Shown here piece after piece: positions 42,781 through 53,130 of a stretch of 64,000 nt of DNA. The position numbers and the translations under genes were made by a program. Origin of the DNA: Acidimicrobiia bacterium (GTDB lineage Bacteria; Actinomycetota; Acidimicrobiia; Spongiisociales; Spongiisociaceae); NCBI GenBank assembly GCA_022827785.1, contig JAJEIM010000001.1, positions 1 through 64,000 on the forward strand, written 5' to 3'. Every line of letters starts with the position of its first letter. Position 1 is the first letter of the stretch. A model generated the notes under the pieces. The model saw only the letters and a list, made by a program, of their open reading frames with translations. It did no database searches and was not told the origin of the DNA.

Positions 42781-43008
42781 CCCGGGACCGGCCTCTTGGT
42801 AACCCGCCTCTGGCCGAGGCACGACGTCAGCCGCGACGTGAAAGGTGGTCGCTCGACATTGGTGGCGCTGCGCCTACCCCTACGCGGACGTGTCGGGAAC
42901 GTGAAGAATCAGCACGAGAATCAGGAGGGCACACCCCGCACCGACCGGCGTTCCGATGCCGACTATCGGGTTGACGGAACCCGTTCCGGCCCCTTCTCGC
43001 AGCCGAGA

Positions 43009-43650
43009 TCAGCCCGATACGTGTGGGGGGAGCGATCGCCACAGGTCGTCGAACTGCTCGGCGAGCAGGTCGGCTTCGGGCGCCACGTATCCGGTGTCCC
43101 CGCGGCGCTTGACGATGATTCCGATCTGCCTCAGCCAGCCCAGCACAACATGACCCTGGTAGGCGGGCGGTGCCGAGCCATCCACGGATAGAGCCGTGAA
43201 GATCTCACGGGTCGGGATGGGGTTGTCGGGCCCTCCGTTGGCGGCCAGATAGCTGACGATCGCCGCCACCTGCTGCCTGGACGCACGTACGGTGTAGCGG
43301 CTCCCGCTCTTCTTCGAGGTCACAGTCTTGACGAGCCCGTCGCGGTCCCGCGTGTACCAGGCCGATTGCCCGGTACTTCTTGCCAGATACGCCGTAAGCC
43401 GAGGGTCCTCGAGTTGAGCGTACGAGAGCGCCTGGCGGTCGGCGGATGCCCTGGACAGGCGCGCGTTCTCGGCGCGTGTGGCCGTCTCGTTGACAGCTCT
43501 GGCGAAGGAGGCCAGGTTGACCGCGTCGTCGTACCGCCCTTCGGACAGAGCGGTCTCGGCCTTCGCCCTTAACGTCTCTTCACAGTCGCGAAGGGCGGCC
43601 TCGGCCCAGGCCATGCTGTCAGCGGGTGTGGAAGTGTTTCGGCCTTTCAT
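43009..43650 (-). CDS. Uncharacterised 213-aa protein, probable C-terminal winged helix
   Basis: I do not recognise the family. Residues 12-55 are helical and tetratricopeptide-like (AEAALRDCEETLRAKAETAL, EGRYDDAVNLASFARAVNE). A basic middle has TSKKSGSRYTVRASR. The C-terminal 85 residues look like a winged helix: VAAIVSYLAANGG, PTREIFTALS, HVVLGWLRQIGIIVKRRGDTGYV. A DNA-binding or regulatory role is possible from that fold only. It is convergent with the Fe-S gene and divergent from pheA. The ATG at 43650 has no strong ribosome-binding site. Confidence 0.6.
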   Translation of the reverse strand: MKGRNTSTPADSMAWAEAALRDCEETLRAKAETALSEGRYDDAVNLASFARAVNETATRAENARLSRASADRQALSYAQLEDPRLTAYLARSTGQSAWYTRDRDGLVKTVTSKKSGSRYTVRASRQQVAAIVSYLAANGGPDNPIPTREIFTALSVDGSAPPAYQGHVVLGWLRQIGIIVKRRGDTGYVAPEADLLAEQFDDLWRSLPPHVSG

Positions 43651-43907
43651 ACCTGTCCGAGACTTTGAAGGTGCCGGGTCTCCGGAGAACTCTGTTACCT
43701 GTGTGACAGGGGCGGTTCAGGAGTAGTATTTCCTCCGGAACTTGTTCTGCGAAGACTTGTCCTCCCAGCCTTCTCGCCGGCTCAGCGGAACAGTTGGCGC
43801 GTCCCGCCGCGATTACCACGGCCCGGCAAGGAAGGTAGCATCGAACCTCTCCTATTCACGGGATTTACACACCGGTCTGACCCTCCTGAGGGGATATCCG
43901 TACCGAG

Positions 43908-43913
43908 TACCCT
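43908..43913 (+). promoter_or_regulatory. -10 element for pheA, leaderless arrangement
   Basis: TACCCT at 43908-43913 ends 7 nt before the ATG at 43921, with no ribosome-binding site. The rest of the 270-bp gap upstream shows no attenuator. Confidence 0.42.
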
Positions 43914-43920
43914 CCGGTCC

Positions 43921-44736
43921 ATGAGAATCGGATACCAAGGCGAAGGCCTGTCGTACTCGGACCAGGTGGCGATCCGGCTGTACCCGGAGTCGAAGCGGGT
44001 CGGTTTCAGTAGTTTCGCGCAAGCGTTCCATGCGCTCGGGCAAGGTGATGTGGATCGGCTGGTGCTACCCATCGAGAACTCCACCATCGGGAGTGTTCTG
44101 CCCGTCCTCGATCGTCTGGCCCGTCACCGGGTCTCGATCATCGGCGAGCACCTCATCGAAGTACGCCATGCTCTGATCGGCATTCCGGGATCGACCATCG
44201 ACGGTCTCAGGGAGGTCTGGTCCCATCCCCAAGCCCTCGCACAGGCGGATGACCGCATCGAGCAGAGAGGATGGAACCCGGTTCCCTTCTACGACACGGC
44301 GGGCGCTGTGAGGGCTGTTATGGAGAGCGGAGATCCTGCGGTGGCTGCTCTGGCCCCCCGACACACCGCCCGGCGCCATGGCGGGAAGGTACTCCTCGAG
44401 GACTTCCTGGATCGGGATCACAACACCACCCGGTTCGTGATCCTGGCCCCGGACGGTTGGGAGGTGGGCGAGGACGCCAACAAGACCTCGATGGTGTTCG
44501 AGACGGCTCACTCACCCGGTGCGCTGGCTCTAGCACTGACCGAACTCGGCCTGCGAGGCGCCAACCTGACGCATCTGCAGTCACGGCCCGCGGACGAGGC
44601 CTGGAATTACCGGTTCTACGCCGACATGATCCATGACCCCGGCCCTGAGGGAGTGAAGGCCGTGCTGGAACCCCGTCCGGCCACTCTTGCCGCCTTGCGT
44701 GTGCTGGGTACCTACCCGGCGGCCGAGGTGCCCTGA
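43921..44736 (+). CDS. pheA: Prephenate dehydratase
   Basis: The 271-residue enzyme makes phenylpyruvate in phenylalanine synthesis. The catalytic domain runs to about residue 180: GYQGEGLSYSDQVA, VLPIENSTIGSV, SHPQALAQ, and the catalytic Thr-Arg-Phe in DHNTTRFVIL. The C-terminal ACT domain has TSMVFETAHSPGALALAL and QSRPADEAWNYRFYAD, the region that binds phenylalanine for feedback control. It has no chorismate mutase fusion. aroF and tyrA lie about 10 kb away in the same orientation. Confidence 0.94.
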   Translation: MRIGYQGEGLSYSDQVAIRLYPESKRVGFSSFAQAFHALGQGDVDRLVLPIENSTIGSVLPVLDRLARHRVSIIGEHLIEVRHALIGIPGSTIDGLREVWSHPQALAQADDRIEQRGWNPVPFYDTAGAVRAVMESGDPAVAALAPRHTARRHGGKVLLEDFLDRDHNTTRFVILAPDGWEVGEDANKTSMVFETAHSPGALALALTELGLRGANLTHLQSRPADEAWNYRFYADMIHDPGPEGVKAVLEPRPATLAALRVLGTYPAAEVP

Positions 44737-44920
44737 TCGCAGATCGGGCTCGCCGGGTCTGTTCAACCCGGCGATGGAATGCAGGATGTCGCCTTGGATG
44801 CAGCACCAGCGCAGCGCATCCGTGTCCTCGGAAGCGGACCAATGGACACAGCCAGGTGCCGAGCAGTCGCGCCGTCCCATCGGGCTGCCGAGCCTTGCCG
44901 GCAGATGTCCGGCGCCGTAG

Positions 44921-45169
44921 TCAGACAGCGTCCTCATCAAGGCCGACGCTCTCGATGTAGAAGAGGGCGATGTCCACGGGCCCGCCCGCAGTCTGGATCT
45001 CGGCGAAATCGACCCCCACTTCGGTCAGTATTCCGGTGTATGACCTACCGCCGGCCGTGCGGAGGTGGACCGGATAACTGAGTTGCTCGGCTTCGATGAG
45101 CGAATCCCTGAGGGTCCGCCGCAGCAGTGGGGTGCGGGCCGGGGGGCTGGGTTCGTGTGTGGCACTCAT
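44921..45169 (-). CDS. Small SH3/LSm-like barrel protein, function unknown
   Basis: The 82-residue protein from ATG 45169 has an N-terminal helix (LLRRTLRDSLIEAEQL) and then a short five-strand pattern: VHLRTAGGRSYTGILTEVGV, DFAEIQTAGGPVDIALF and YIESVGL. This resembles an LSm-like or SH3-like barrel. It is divergent from clpS. I do not recognise a named family. Longer starts upstream overlap the clpS promoter region and look unlikely. Confidence 0.6.
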   Translation of the reverse strand: MSATHEPSPPARTPLLRRTLRDSLIEAEQLSYPVHLRTAGGRSYTGILTEVGVDFAEIQTAGGPVDIALFYIESVGLDEDAV

Positions 45170-45254
45170 GGCACAAGCGTGACCGCGATCCGGATGAGTT
45201 TCAATACCCTTGTGCCCGGCGCGATCAGGACATTCAATGGCCGGCGCTCGGAGA

Positions 45255-45260
45255 TATCCT
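45255..45260 (+). promoter_or_regulatory. -10 element for clpS, leaderless arrangement
   Basis: TATCCT at 45255-45260 ends 6 nt before the clpS ATG. TTCAAT at 45233-45238 could serve as a poor -35 with a 16-bp spacer. Confidence 0.45.
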
Positions 45261-45266
45261 GAGAAC

Positions 45267-45593
45267 ATGAACCTGATCAGGACGGGACACAGTGGGTTGC
45301 CGGCTGCCACCATCGCGCCCGAGCGGACCGATGCCCCGGAGGTGGACGATCGAGCCGACCGGGATCGGGGTTGGAATGTGGTGGTCTGGAACGACCCCGT
45401 GAATCTCATGTCCTACGTGGTGCTGGTGTTCCGCCGCGTCTTCGGATACCCGGAGGACAAGGCGACCCGGCTGATGCTTGAGGTCCACCACGAGGGCCGC
45501 TCGATCGTCAGCACAGCGCCCCGCGAAAAGGCCGAGATCGACTGCTACACCTTGCACCGCTACGCGCTGTGGGCGACCATCGAACGGGCGTGA
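45267..45593 (+). CDS. clpS: ClpS protease adaptor
   Basis: The 108-residue protein has a flexible N-terminus to about residue 33 and then the ClpS core: WNVVVWNDPVNLMSYVVLVF, RVFGYPEDKATRLMLEVHHE and REKAEIDCYTLHRYALWATI. It delivers N-degron substrates to ClpAP/ClpCP. The hydrophobic pocket region NDPVN-MSYV and the HHEG motif are kept. It is coupled (TGATG) to the next gene, a pairing typical of actinobacteria. Confidence 0.94.
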   Translation: MNLIRTGHSGLPAATIAPERTDAPEVDDRADRDRGWNVVVWNDPVNLMSYVVLVFRRVFGYPEDKATRLMLEVHHEGRSIVSTAPREKAEIDCYTLHRYALWATIERA

Positions 45594-46069
45594 TGGCACG
45601 ATTCAAGACATTGGCGGATCGCATCGAAATGCGTCCCGTGGGAGACGACCTGGTGGCCCTTTCCCTCATGCAGGAGGTGCTCGCGTCGATGGGCGACGAG
45701 CCCGATGACCCTGCGGCGAGGCGGCTGTCGGTGGCTGCGTACCCGGATGACAAGGATGCGCAGTCCGAGTACGAACGGCTCATGAACCCGGAGTTGGATC
45801 GCCAGCGCCGGATGGACCGGGACGCAGTTGCCTCGGTCCTCAAGGCGGCCGAGAGCGGGACGGTGCACCTCTCCGCTACGGAGGCTGAGGCGTTGCTGAT
45901 GGTGCTCAACGAGGCTCGCCTGGCTCTCGGCGCCCGGTTGGGGATCGTGGATGATGGCTGGGGGTCCGATGAGGGACGGGCATCCGATCCGGTCGCGCTG
46001 CTCCTCCGGTACCTGACCGGGTACCAGGACGAGCTGATTCGCGTGCTGGCGGAGCGGCTCGAGACCTGA
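45593..46069 (+). CDS. DUF2017-family protein
   Basis: The 158-residue protein is encoded directly after clpS, sharing one base with its stop. It is mostly helical and acidic: DDPAARRLSVAAYPDDKDAQ, then EYERLMNPELDRQRRMD, and a C-terminal LSATEAEALLMVLNEARLAL with LGIVDDGW. This is the actinobacterial protein that regularly follows clpS; its function is unknown. A part in protein degradation is inferred from this conserved linkage. Confidence 0.85.
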   Translation: MARFKTLADRIEMRPVGDDLVALSLMQEVLASMGDEPDDPAARRLSVAAYPDDKDAQSEYERLMNPELDRQRRMDRDAVASVLKAAESGTVHLSATEAEALLMVLNEARLALGARLGIVDDGWGSDEGRASDPVALLLRYLTGYQDELIRVLAERLET

Positions 46070-46196
46070 ATTCTAGATTCGGGTTGCTAGTCTGTAGTTG
46101 GTAGTGGATGCCAGCGCTAACATACGAACACGAACTAACGGCTAAGAACTAGTCATCTAGGATCCTTCGTTATCCATGACCGCCTAGGAGGTACGG

Positions 46197-47060
46197 GTGA
46201 CGAGGGACATTCTCTACGGGATCTGCACCGATCAGTCGCTGCCCTATCGCACCCTCGTGGACCGGTGGCGGTACTACGAGGAGCTGGGGTTCGACAGCGT
46301 CTGGGATTGCGACCACTTCATGCGTCCCAGCGATCCCACCGCCGACTATTTCGAGGGTTGGACGCTCCTGGCCGCCATGGCGGCGGTCACCAGCCGGATC
46401 CGGGTCGGTTGCCTGGTCGCCAGCAACACCTTCCGCCATCCGGCCCTGCTGGCCCAGCAGGCCATCACCATCGACCACGTTTCCGATGGCCGCCTGGAGG
46501 TGGGCATCGGAGCCGGATGGTTCGTGGAGGAACACGAGCGTATCGGGTTGCCGTTCGGCGAACCCGGCGAGCTGGTGGACAGGTTTCACGAGGCGGTCGA
46601 GGTGGTCGATTCACTGCTTCGAGGCGAGGCCACCACCTACCAGGGTCGGCACTACCGGCTCCGAGGAGCGCGCCTGCGGCCTCAACCCATGCAGAGGCCC
46701 AGGCCGCCGTTCACGATGGGCGCCCACCGGCCCCGCATGTTGCGGATATGCGCCAGGTTCGCCGACCGCTGGAACTCGTACGGGACCGTCGCCGAGATGG
46801 CGGAGCGCAACCGGATTCTCGACGAGGCCTGCCTGGAGATCGGGCGCGACCCGGGGGAGATCATCAGGTCTTTCTACGGATGGATCCCCAACCTGACCAC
46901 CGTGGGAATGCCCGATCCGTGGACCGGTCCGGAGGCGTTCCTAGAGGTGGTGGGCCGCTACGCGGAGGTCGGGGTGAACGAGTTCATCTTCGATCAGCCC
47001 CGTGCCGACCAGCTGGAGAATGCGGCAGAGATCGCCGCCCAGGTTCTGACCGACCGCTAG
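46197..47060 (+). CDS. LLM-class (F420-dependent-type) flavin oxidoreductase
   Basis: The 287-residue TIM-barrel luciferase-like protein starts at GTG 46197 behind AGGAGGTAC. The motifs are [55 protein letters not shown] and the barrel end VNEFIFDQP. Sequence suggests F420 or FMN as cofactor but cannot decide between them. It stands 131 bp before the molybdenum hydroxylase genes, so joint transcription is possible. Confidence 0.85.
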   Translation: MTRDILYGICTDQSLPYRTLVDRWRYYEELGFDSVWDCDHFMRPSDPTADYFEGWTLLAAMAAVTSRIRVGCLVASNTFRHPALLAQQAITIDHVSDGRLEVGIGAGWFVEEHERIGLPFGEPGELVDRFHEAVEVVDSLLRGEATTYQGRHYRLRGARLRPQPMQRPRPPFTMGAHRPRMLRICARFADRWNSYGTVAEMAERNRILDEACLEIGRDPGEIIRSFYGWIPNLTTVGMPDPWTGPEAFLEVVGRYAEVGVNEFIFDQPRADQLENAAEIAAQVLTDR

Positions 47061-47191
47061 CCCCCCGATCCCCCCTTCCCCAGTGGCTCCACTCTCCGGG
47101 GCGGGAGGGTCAAAACACCGGCTCGTCTCGACACGAAACCGGCGATTTTGATACCGTCTGGGTAGCCAGCCGCTTCGAAAGGAGACCCTGT

Positions 47192-47689
47192 ATGAAGGTG
47201 TCCATGTCGGTCAACGGGAAGCAGGTCTCGGGGGATGCCGAACCCCGTACGCTGCTGGTCCATTTCTTACGTGACACCCTGGGGTTGACGGGTACCCATG
47301 TGGGATGCGAGTCGTCCTATTGCGGTGCCTGCACGATCAGCCTCGACGGAAAGGCGGTGCTCTCCTGCACCATGCTGGCCGCCCAGGCCGACGGTGCGGA
47401 CATCACCACCGTGGAGGGTCTGGCCAGCAACGGCGAGCTGCATCCGGTTCAGGAGGGCTTCTGGGAGCGCCACGGCCTCCAGTGCGGCTTCTGCACCCCC
47501 GGCATGATCATGTCGGCCGTGACCCTCCTCGAAGAGAACCCGGAACCATCGGAAGACGAGATCCGGCAGGGGATCGAAGGCAACCTGTGCCGCTGCACCG
47601 GATACCACAACATCGTGCGGGCCATCGAGTACGCGGGCGCCAAGATGCGCGGCGAAGAGCCTGCCCCGGCTGAATGGGAGAACGCATGA
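47192..47689 (+). CDS. coxS: Molybdenum hydroxylase small (2Fe-2S) subunit, CoxS type
   Basis: The 165-residue iron-sulfur subunit has a plant-type ferredoxin domain with [21 protein letters not shown] (first cluster, about residues 42-62). A helical [2Fe-2S]-binding domain follows with [11 protein letters not shown] and [10 protein letters not shown]. It passes electrons from the Mo site to FAD. AAAGGAGA precedes ATG 47192. The stop overlaps the large-subunit start (ATGA). Confidence 0.94.
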   Translation: MKVSMSVNGKQVSGDAEPRTLLVHFLRDTLGLTGTHVGCESSYCGACTISLDGKAVLSCTMLAAQADGADITTVEGLASNGELHPVQEGFWERHGLQCGFCTPGMIMSAVTLLEENPEPSEDEIRQGIEGNLCRCTGYHNIVRAIEYAGAKMRGEEPAPAEWENA

Positions 47690-50061
47690 GCTCGACAAGT
47701 GTGCTGGGCGGCGTGGTACGGCGCCGGGAGGATCCGGCCCTGATCCAGGGACGGGGCCGCTACACGGATGATGTCAAGCTGGCCGCTACCGCCCACGTGG
47801 CGTTCGTTCGTAGCCCCTACGCACATGCCCAGGTCGGGTCGGTCGACACCTCGGCCGCCGCGGCGATGGAAGGCGTGCTGGCGGTATACACGGCGGCGGA
47901 CACCGACCACCTCGGCCCGCTCATCGCCCAGGTTCCGGTAGGGGCGCTGCGGCCCCTCCTGAACAGCGGAACGGTCAAGCACGTCGGCGAGGCCGTGGCC
48001 ATGGTGGTGGCGGAGGACCCCTACGTGGCCAAGGACGCCGCAGACGCCGTCGAGGTCGACTACGACCCCTTGCCGGCGGTGGTGGACCTCAAGCATTCGC
48101 TTAGTGACGAGGTTCCGGTCCATGAAGGAGCATCCAACACCCTGATTTCGTGGGTCGGGCCCTTCGGAGCGGACGAGGCGGCGCTGGCCGAGTTGCAGCA
48201 GGGTATCGAGGCCGCCAAGCAACGGGATGATGCGGTGGTCGTATCGCAGGAGATGACGAACCAGCGGCTCATTCCGGTGCCAATCGAGCCCCGCTCGGTG
48301 ATGGCCGACTACCAGGCGGGATACGACCGGTTCGACATCTACTCGTCCACGCAGATCCCCTCGGCGCTGGCGGGCGCGATCGGCAAGTACTTCGGTATGA
48401 GCATGAACCAGGTAACCGTCAAGGCCATGGAGGTCGGCGGCGGGTTCGGCTGCAAGCTCAACGTGTACAACGACGAGGTGCTGGTGGCATTCGCATCCAA
48501 GCATCTGGGTCGTCCGGTGAAGTGGACCGAGACCCGCCGGGAGGCGGCCAACTCCACCATCCAGGGTCGCGGTTGGGTGGCTACTGCCACGGTGACAGGC
48601 ACCGAGGACGGCGAGATCCTCGGGTTCGAACTGGAGGGCATCGCCGATATGGGCGCCTACAGCCAGAACTTCACCGTCGCCATCCCGTTCCTCGGGTTGT
48701 TCGTCGGATCGGGCCAGTACGGCTTCCCGACCTACTGGAAGATGGACTGCGTCACCACCCACACGATGACCACCGACGCGTACCGCGGGGCGGGCAGGCC
48801 GGAGGCCGCTTACTACCTGGAGCGGATCATCGACATGTACGCCCGCCGCATCGGGATGGATCCGGCGGACGTGCGGCGCAAGAACTACATCTCGTCTAGC
48901 GAGTTCCCCGGGGCGGTGTCCCCGATGGGGTTCCCGATGGACACGGGCGACTACGCCACCAACCTGGACGCGGCCCTGGAGACGGCCGGATGGTCGGACC
49001 TGCTGGCCGAGCGGGATGCCGCCCGGGCCGAAGGCCGCTACGTCGGCGTCGGGCTGGCCACCTACGTGGAGGTGTGTGGCTTCGGCCCGTCTGGTCTGGT
49101 GGATCTCGGCTTCTCGTGGGCCGAGTACCAGATGCCGTCGGCCTTCAACGGCTCCAGCCTGGTGAGGGTGCATCCGGACGGGTCGGCCACCGTGTCGATC
49201 GGGACCGGACCATCCGGCCAGGGTCACCAGACCACCTGGGCGCAGATCGTCGGCGACGGTCTCGGCCTGGACGTCGAACGGATACGGGTGATCCATGGCG
49301 ACACCGAGGAGGCCCCGCCGAGCATCGGGACGTTCGGATCCAGGTCGGCGGCGGTCGACGGCGCCGCCTGCTACGAGGCTACCGGGAAGGTGCGGGCGAA
49401 GGCGGCCCGGATCGCCGCCCACATGCTTGAGGCGTCCGAGGAGGACATCGAGTTCGCCGACGGCGGCGCCCATGTGGCGGGCGCTCCCGACAGTTCGGTG
49501 AGTTGGGGCGAGATCGCGGCGTGCGCCTACCAGCCCCACCGCCTGCCGGAGGGCTTGGAGGGAGGTCTGGAGGCGCATGCCATCTTCAGTCCCGGCAACG
49601 CCACTTGGCCGTTCGGGACCCACATCGCGGTAGTGGAGGTGGATCCTGACACGGGTGACGTGGACCTGCTCCGTTACATCGGAATGGACGACTGCGGAAA
49701 CGTGATCAGCCCGATGATCGTTGACGGACAGATCCACGGCGGTATCGCGCAGGGGATCGGTCAGGCCATGTTCGAGGATGCGGTGTACGACGCCGACGGC
49801 AACCTTCTGTCGGGGTCGCTCGTGGACTACATCCTTCCCACCGCGTCCGACTTGCCGTCGTTCGAGTTGGACAGGACCGTCACGCCCACCGACGTCAATC
49901 CACTGGGCGTGAAGGGCATCGGCGAGGCCGGCACCATCGGCTCCGCACACACTGTTGTGAACGCGGTGGTCGACGCGCTCGAACCACTCGGCGTGACCCA
50001 CATCGACATGCCGCTCCGACCCAGACGGGTCTGGCAGGCCATCCAGGACGCCCGGGCTTAG
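47686..50061 (+). CDS. coxL: Molybdenum hydroxylase large subunit, form II CoxL type
   Basis: The 791-residue catalytic subunit binds molybdopterin cytosine dinucleotide. It shows [20 protein letters not shown] at the start, [15 protein letters not shown], and the active-site loop [10 protein letters not shown] (about residues 365-374). AYRGAGR is the form II signature, whereas form I aerobic CO dehydrogenases have AYxCSFR with the Cu-binding Cys. The late motifs [16 protein letters not shown] and [14 protein letters not shown] are also kept. The substrate may be CO, an aldehyde, nicotinate or another N-heterocycle. Confidence 0.9.
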   Translation: MSSTSVLGGVVRRREDPALIQGRGRYTDDVKLAATAHVAFVRSPYAHAQVGSVDTSAAAAMEGVLAVYTAADTDHLGPLIAQVPVGALRPLLNSGTVKHVGEAVAMVVAEDPYVAKDAADAVEVDYDPLPAVVDLKHSLSDEVPVHEGASNTLISWVGPFGADEAALAELQQGIEAAKQRDDAVVVSQEMTNQRLIPVPIEPRSVMADYQAGYDRFDIYSSTQIPSALAGAIGKYFGMSMNQVTVKAMEVGGGFGCKLNVYNDEVLVAFASKHLGRPVKWTETRREAANSTIQGRGWVATATVTGTEDGEILGFELEGIADMGAYSQNFTVAIPFLGLFVGSGQYGFPTYWKMDCVTTHTMTTDAYRGAGRPEAAYYLERIIDMYARRIGMDPADVRRKNYISSSEFPGAVSPMGFPMDTGDYATNLDAALETAGWSDLLAERDAARAEGRYVGVGLATYVEVCGFGPSGLVDLGFSWAEYQMPSAFNGSSLVRVHPDGSATVSIGTGPSGQGHQTTWAQIVGDGLGLDVERIRVIHGDTEEAPPSIGTFGSRSAAVDGAACYEATGKVRAKAARIAAHMLEASEEDIEFADGGAHVAGAPDSSVSWGEIAACAYQPHRLPEGLEGGLEAHAIFSPGNATWPFGTHIAVVEVDPDTGDVDLLRYIGMDDCGNVISPMIVDGQIHGGIAQGIGQAMFEDAVYDADGNLLSGSLVDYILPTASDLPSFELDRTVTPTDVNPLGVKGIGEAGTIGSAHTVVNAVVDALEPLGVTHIDMPLRPRRVWQAIQDARA

Positions 50062-50074
50062 AGAGGAGGATCCC

Positions 50075-50941
50075 ATGTATCCACGAGAGTTCGAATACAT
50101 TGCGCCCTCCGATCTGGACGAGGCGCTGGCGGCCCTTGACGCCAACCCGGGCGCCAAGGTCCTGGCGGGCGGTATGAGCCTTCTGCCGATGATGAAGATG
50201 CGCCTGCTGTCACCGGATGCGGTGGTGGACATCGGCCGGATCGCCGGGTTGGATCAGATATCCGACAACGGAGATTCCATCTCGATAGGAGCGTTGGTGA
50301 CGCATGCTGAGGTGGCTGCAAGCGACCTGGTCATGGAACACGGTGCGGCGCTGGCAACCGCGGCCTCCTGGACAGGGGATAGGCAGGTCCGGAACCGGGG
50401 CACATGCTGCGGGTCCCTGGTCCATGCTGACGTTGCGGCCGATCAACCGGTGGCCGCGCTGGCGCTGGCCGCCACCATGGTTGCGGTCTCCTCCTCGGGA
50501 ACCCGTGAGATCGCGGCGGCGGACTTCTTCGTGGACACGATGATGTCGGCGCTGGAGCCCAACGAGATCCTCACCGAGGTACGGATCCCGAAGGCGGGAC
50601 CGGGCACGGCATCGGCCTATGACAAGCTGGGCCGCCGGGGGGGCCACACCGACTACGCGGTTGCTGGCGTGGCGGCATCCGTTACCCGTTCCAACGGCTC
50701 GATCAGCGCCGCGACGGTGGCAGTGACCGGGGTGGGCAGCAAGCCTGTGCTGGTGGGCGAAGTAGCGGACGCGCTGGTCGGTTCCGACGGTTCGGAGGCT
50801 GCTGTCGAGGCCGCGGCCGCTCATGCGACGTGCGGGATCGAGGTGTTGGAGGATCTTTACGGGTCGGTCGCCTACAAGACCCACCTGGCCCAGGTGTTCA
50901 CCGCCCGGGCCGTCAACGCCGCCCTGAGCGCCGCCGGGTAG
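50075..50941 (+). CDS. coxM: Molybdenum hydroxylase medium (FAD) subunit, CoxM type
   Basis: The 288-residue flavoprotein begins [20 protein letters not shown]. The FAD-binding motif is [15 protein letters not shown] (about 32-46). The second motif, usually TIGGSLAHADPAAD, reads [14 protein letters not shown] here, with Cys-Cys in place of Ile-Gly. The C-terminal CO_deh_flav domain follows. ATG 50075 follows AGAGGAGG. Gene order S-L-M matches form II clusters rather than the M-S-L of classical CODH. Confidence 0.92.
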   Translation: MYPREFEYIAPSDLDEALAALDANPGAKVLAGGMSLLPMMKMRLLSPDAVVDIGRIAGLDQISDNGDSISIGALVTHAEVAASDLVMEHGAALATAASWTGDRQVRNRGTCCGSLVHADVAADQPVAALALAATMVAVSSSGTREIAAADFFVDTMMSALEPNEILTEVRIPKAGPGTASAYDKLGRRGGHTDYAVAGVAASVTRSNGSISAATVAVTGVGSKPVLVGEVADALVGSDGSEAAVEAAAAHATCGIEVLEDLYGSVAYKTHLAQVFTARAVNAALSAAG

Positions 50942-51056
50942 GTTTTCCCGAAGGGAAGTACGTCCCGGGGCGCGCTTGCTCCGCGGGTCTCTCCCGTGCG
51001 TGTGGCGCCGTGGGTTGATGCGGTCCCGGGCTCTCCGTCGGCACCATGCGGGCGTG

Positions 51057-51062
51057 TAACCT
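51057..51062 (+). promoter_or_regulatory. -10 element before the MoxR-type ATPase, leaderless arrangement
   Basis: TAACCT at 51057-51062 ends 6 nt before ATG 51069. It would give the maturation genes a promoter separate from the structural coxSLM genes. Confidence 0.4.
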
Positions 51063-51068
51063 GGCGGA

Positions 51069-51953
51069 ATGATTCCCGACACTGTCGAAGACGTCGCCGC
51101 GGCGCTGGCCACCCAGCGCTACGTGGCGGACCGGTCCCTGGCGGTGACCATCCACCTGTCCCTCCAGCTCGGACGTCCTTTGTTTCTGGAGGGGGAGGCC
51201 GGAGTCGGCAAGACCGAGGTCGCCAAGGTACTGGCCGCCATCCTCGATCAGCCCCTCATCCGCCTCCAGTGCTACGAGGGCCTTGACGCCGGGCACGCCC
51301 TCTACGAGTGGGACTACGCCCGCCAGATGCTGGCGATCCGGCTGATCGAAGCTCGTGGCGAGGGCGGAGGCGCAGCGATTTCCGACATCATGAGCCGCGA
51401 GTACCTGATCGCGAGGCCGCTGCTCGAGGCCGTGGAGATGGCTGCTCACGGGTCCCGGCCGGTCCTGCTGATCGACGAGCTCGATCGGGCCGATGAGGAG
51501 TTCGAGGCTTACCTGTTGGAACTGCTGTCGGATTTCCAAGTGACCATTCCGGAGATCGGTACGGTGGCCGCCCAGGATCCCCCCGTGGTGGTGATCACCT
51601 CCAACCGCACCCGTGAGATCCACGACGCCCTGAAGCGCCGGTGCCTGTATCACTGGATCGACTATCCGAGCTTCGAGAGGGAGATGGAGATCGTCACGGC
51701 CAAGGTGCCCGGTATCGACCAGGCCCTCGCCGCCGACCTGGCCCGGGCGATGGAGAAGCTGCGGAACCTGGACCTGTTCAAGCCCCCCGGGATTGCCGAG
51801 ACGCTGGACTGGGCCGCCGCCCTGAACGTACTGGGTGCCGAGGTGCTGTCGCCCGAGGCGGCCGGCGACACGCTGGGGGTGATTCTGAAGTACGAGGAGG
51901 ACATCGAACGGGTGCGCACTGCAGGGGTCGGGGGCCTGCTCGTAGCCGGTTGA
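51069..51953 (+). CDS. coxD: MoxR-type AAA+ ATPase, CoxD type
   Basis: The 294-residue AAA+ protein has Walker A LEGEAGVGKTEVAKV (about 41-55), Walker B VLLIDELDRADEEFEAY, sensor VVITSNRTREIHDALKRRCL and a lid with VLGAEVLSP. CoxD proteins remodel the hydroxylase during metal-cofactor assembly, together with a VWA partner. The next gene encodes that partner, 7 bp downstream. Confidence 0.9.
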   Translation: MIPDTVEDVAAALATQRYVADRSLAVTIHLSLQLGRPLFLEGEAGVGKTEVAKVLAAILDQPLIRLQCYEGLDAGHALYEWDYARQMLAIRLIEARGEGGGAAISDIMSREYLIARPLLEAVEMAAHGSRPVLLIDELDRADEEFEAYLLELLSDFQVTIPEIGTVAAQDPPVVVITSNRTREIHDALKRRCLYHWIDYPSFEREMEIVTAKVPGIDQALAADLARAMEKLRNLDLFKPPGIAETLDWAAALNVLGAEVLSPEAAGDTLGVILKYEEDIERVRTAGVGGLLVAG

Positions 51954-51960
51954 TTCCCTG

Positions 51961-53130
51961 ATGGCCGTCGGTGTGTTCGCCCAGAACGTGATCCACTTCG
52001 CGCGCTACCTGCGCGCCAAGGGCCTCGAGGTCGACCCGCGTTCCGGCATGGAGTTGCTCACCTCGGCCCACGTCCTGGGTCTCGAGGATGTCAGGGACAT
52101 CAGGTGCGGGTTCCGATCGCTGGTGGTAACCCGGCCTGATCAGCTACCGGTGTTCGAGGAGGCGTTCGACCTGTTCTTCGGGTCAGGGGGGCGGAAGCGG
52201 CATTCCGTGGAGGCGGAGCCGGACCGGATGGTGCAGTCCTACCTCCCCGTGTTCACCGCGGCGGGCCGGCTCGACGACGAGGAGCCGGAGGACAGCAGCG
52301 AACAGATGGGGGCTTCCCACGCGGAGCGTCTCGGCACCCGTGACTTCGGCCAGCTGACTCCCGACGAGATGGCCGAGGTGAGAAGGCTGATCTCTCGTAT
52401 GGTATGGAGGCCTGCCGAGGCCTTGAGCCGCCGCTGGATGGCCGACTCGATGGGACGCCGTCCCGACATGCGGAGGACTTTGCGGAATGCGGTCGGTCCT
52501 CGCGGCGAGCTACTGGAGATGGAGTTCCGGTCCCGCAAGCCTCGCCGGCGCCCGCTGGTGATCATCGCGGACGTGAGCGGATCGATGGAGAAATACGTGG
52601 AGCTGTTGCTGTACTTCGCCCATTCCGCTCCGGCCCGGATGGGCCGGGTCGAGACCTTCGTGTTCTCCACCCGGCTGACCCGCATCACCCACGAACTCCG
52701 GAGGCGGGATCCGGCCATGGCGCTCCGCCTGGTGGCAGGCCGTGTCCATGACTGGTCGGGCGGCACGCGGATCGGAGAGGCTCTGGCAACCTACAATCGG
52801 CTCTGGAGTCGAAGGGTGGCGAGAGGCGGTCCGATCGGAATGATCATCAGCGACGGATGGGACCGCGGGGATCCGGATCTGCTGCGCCAGGAGATGGCGC
52901 GATTCTCGCGCTCCGTCCATCGAACCATCTGGTTGAATCCCCTGGCGGGGCGCAAGGGGTACGCGCCGGAGACGCGGGGACTCAAGGCGGCGTTGCCGTA
53001 CGTAGACGACTTCCTGCCCGCCGCCCGGTTGGTCGATCTGGCGGGAGTCGTCAGACTCCTAGAGTCGATACCGCCCCAACCGAGCCAGGCCGCAGGCCGA
53101 TCATCAACAAGAGGAGCCCGGGCATCATGA
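51961..53130 (+). CDS. coxE: VWA-domain protein, CoxE type
   Basis: The 389-residue protein has an N-terminal helical part and a C-terminal von Willebrand A domain with the metal-adhesion motif DVSGSMEKY (about residues 202-210), followed by [11 protein letters not shown] and [14 protein letters not shown]. It is the expected partner of the MoxR ATPase in maturing Mo hydroxylases. Its stop overlaps the next start (ATGA). Confidence 0.9.
   Translation: MAVGVFAQNVIHFARYLRAKGLEVDPRSGMELLTSAHVLGLEDVRDIRCGFRSLVVTRPDQLPVFEEAFDLFFGSGGRKRHSVEAEPDRMVQSYLPVFTAAGRLDDEEPEDSSEQMGASHAERLGTRDFGQLTPDEMAEVRRLISRMVWRPAEALSRRWMADSMGRRPDMRRTLRNAVGPRGELLEMEFRSRKPRRRPLVIIADVSGSMEKYVELLLYFAHSAPARMGRVETFVFSTRLTRITHELRRRDPAMALRLVAGRVHDWSGGTRIGEALATYNRLWSRRVARGGPIGMIISDGWDRGDPDLLRQEMARFSRSVHRTIWLNPLAGRKGYAPETRGLKAALPYVDDFLPAARLVDLAGVVRLLESIPPQPSQAAGRSSTRGARAS

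Noticed and set aside
43651-43920. Attenuator or T-box upstream of pheA
   Set aside because: There is no leader peptide rich in Phe codons and no T-box sequence. Only short inverted repeats are present, and the promoter seems to lie next to the ATG.
5464-46151. Shared 10-mer TAAGAACTAG near 5464 and 46142, considered as an attachment-site pair
   Set aside because: It is too short. Flanks do not match, there is no tRNA or integrase nearby, and 40 kb of mostly housekeeping genes lies between.
47686-50061. Calling the large subunit a true aerobic CO dehydrogenase
   Set aside because: The active-site loop is AYRGAGR and not AYxCSFR, so the Cu-binding Cys of form I CODH is missing.
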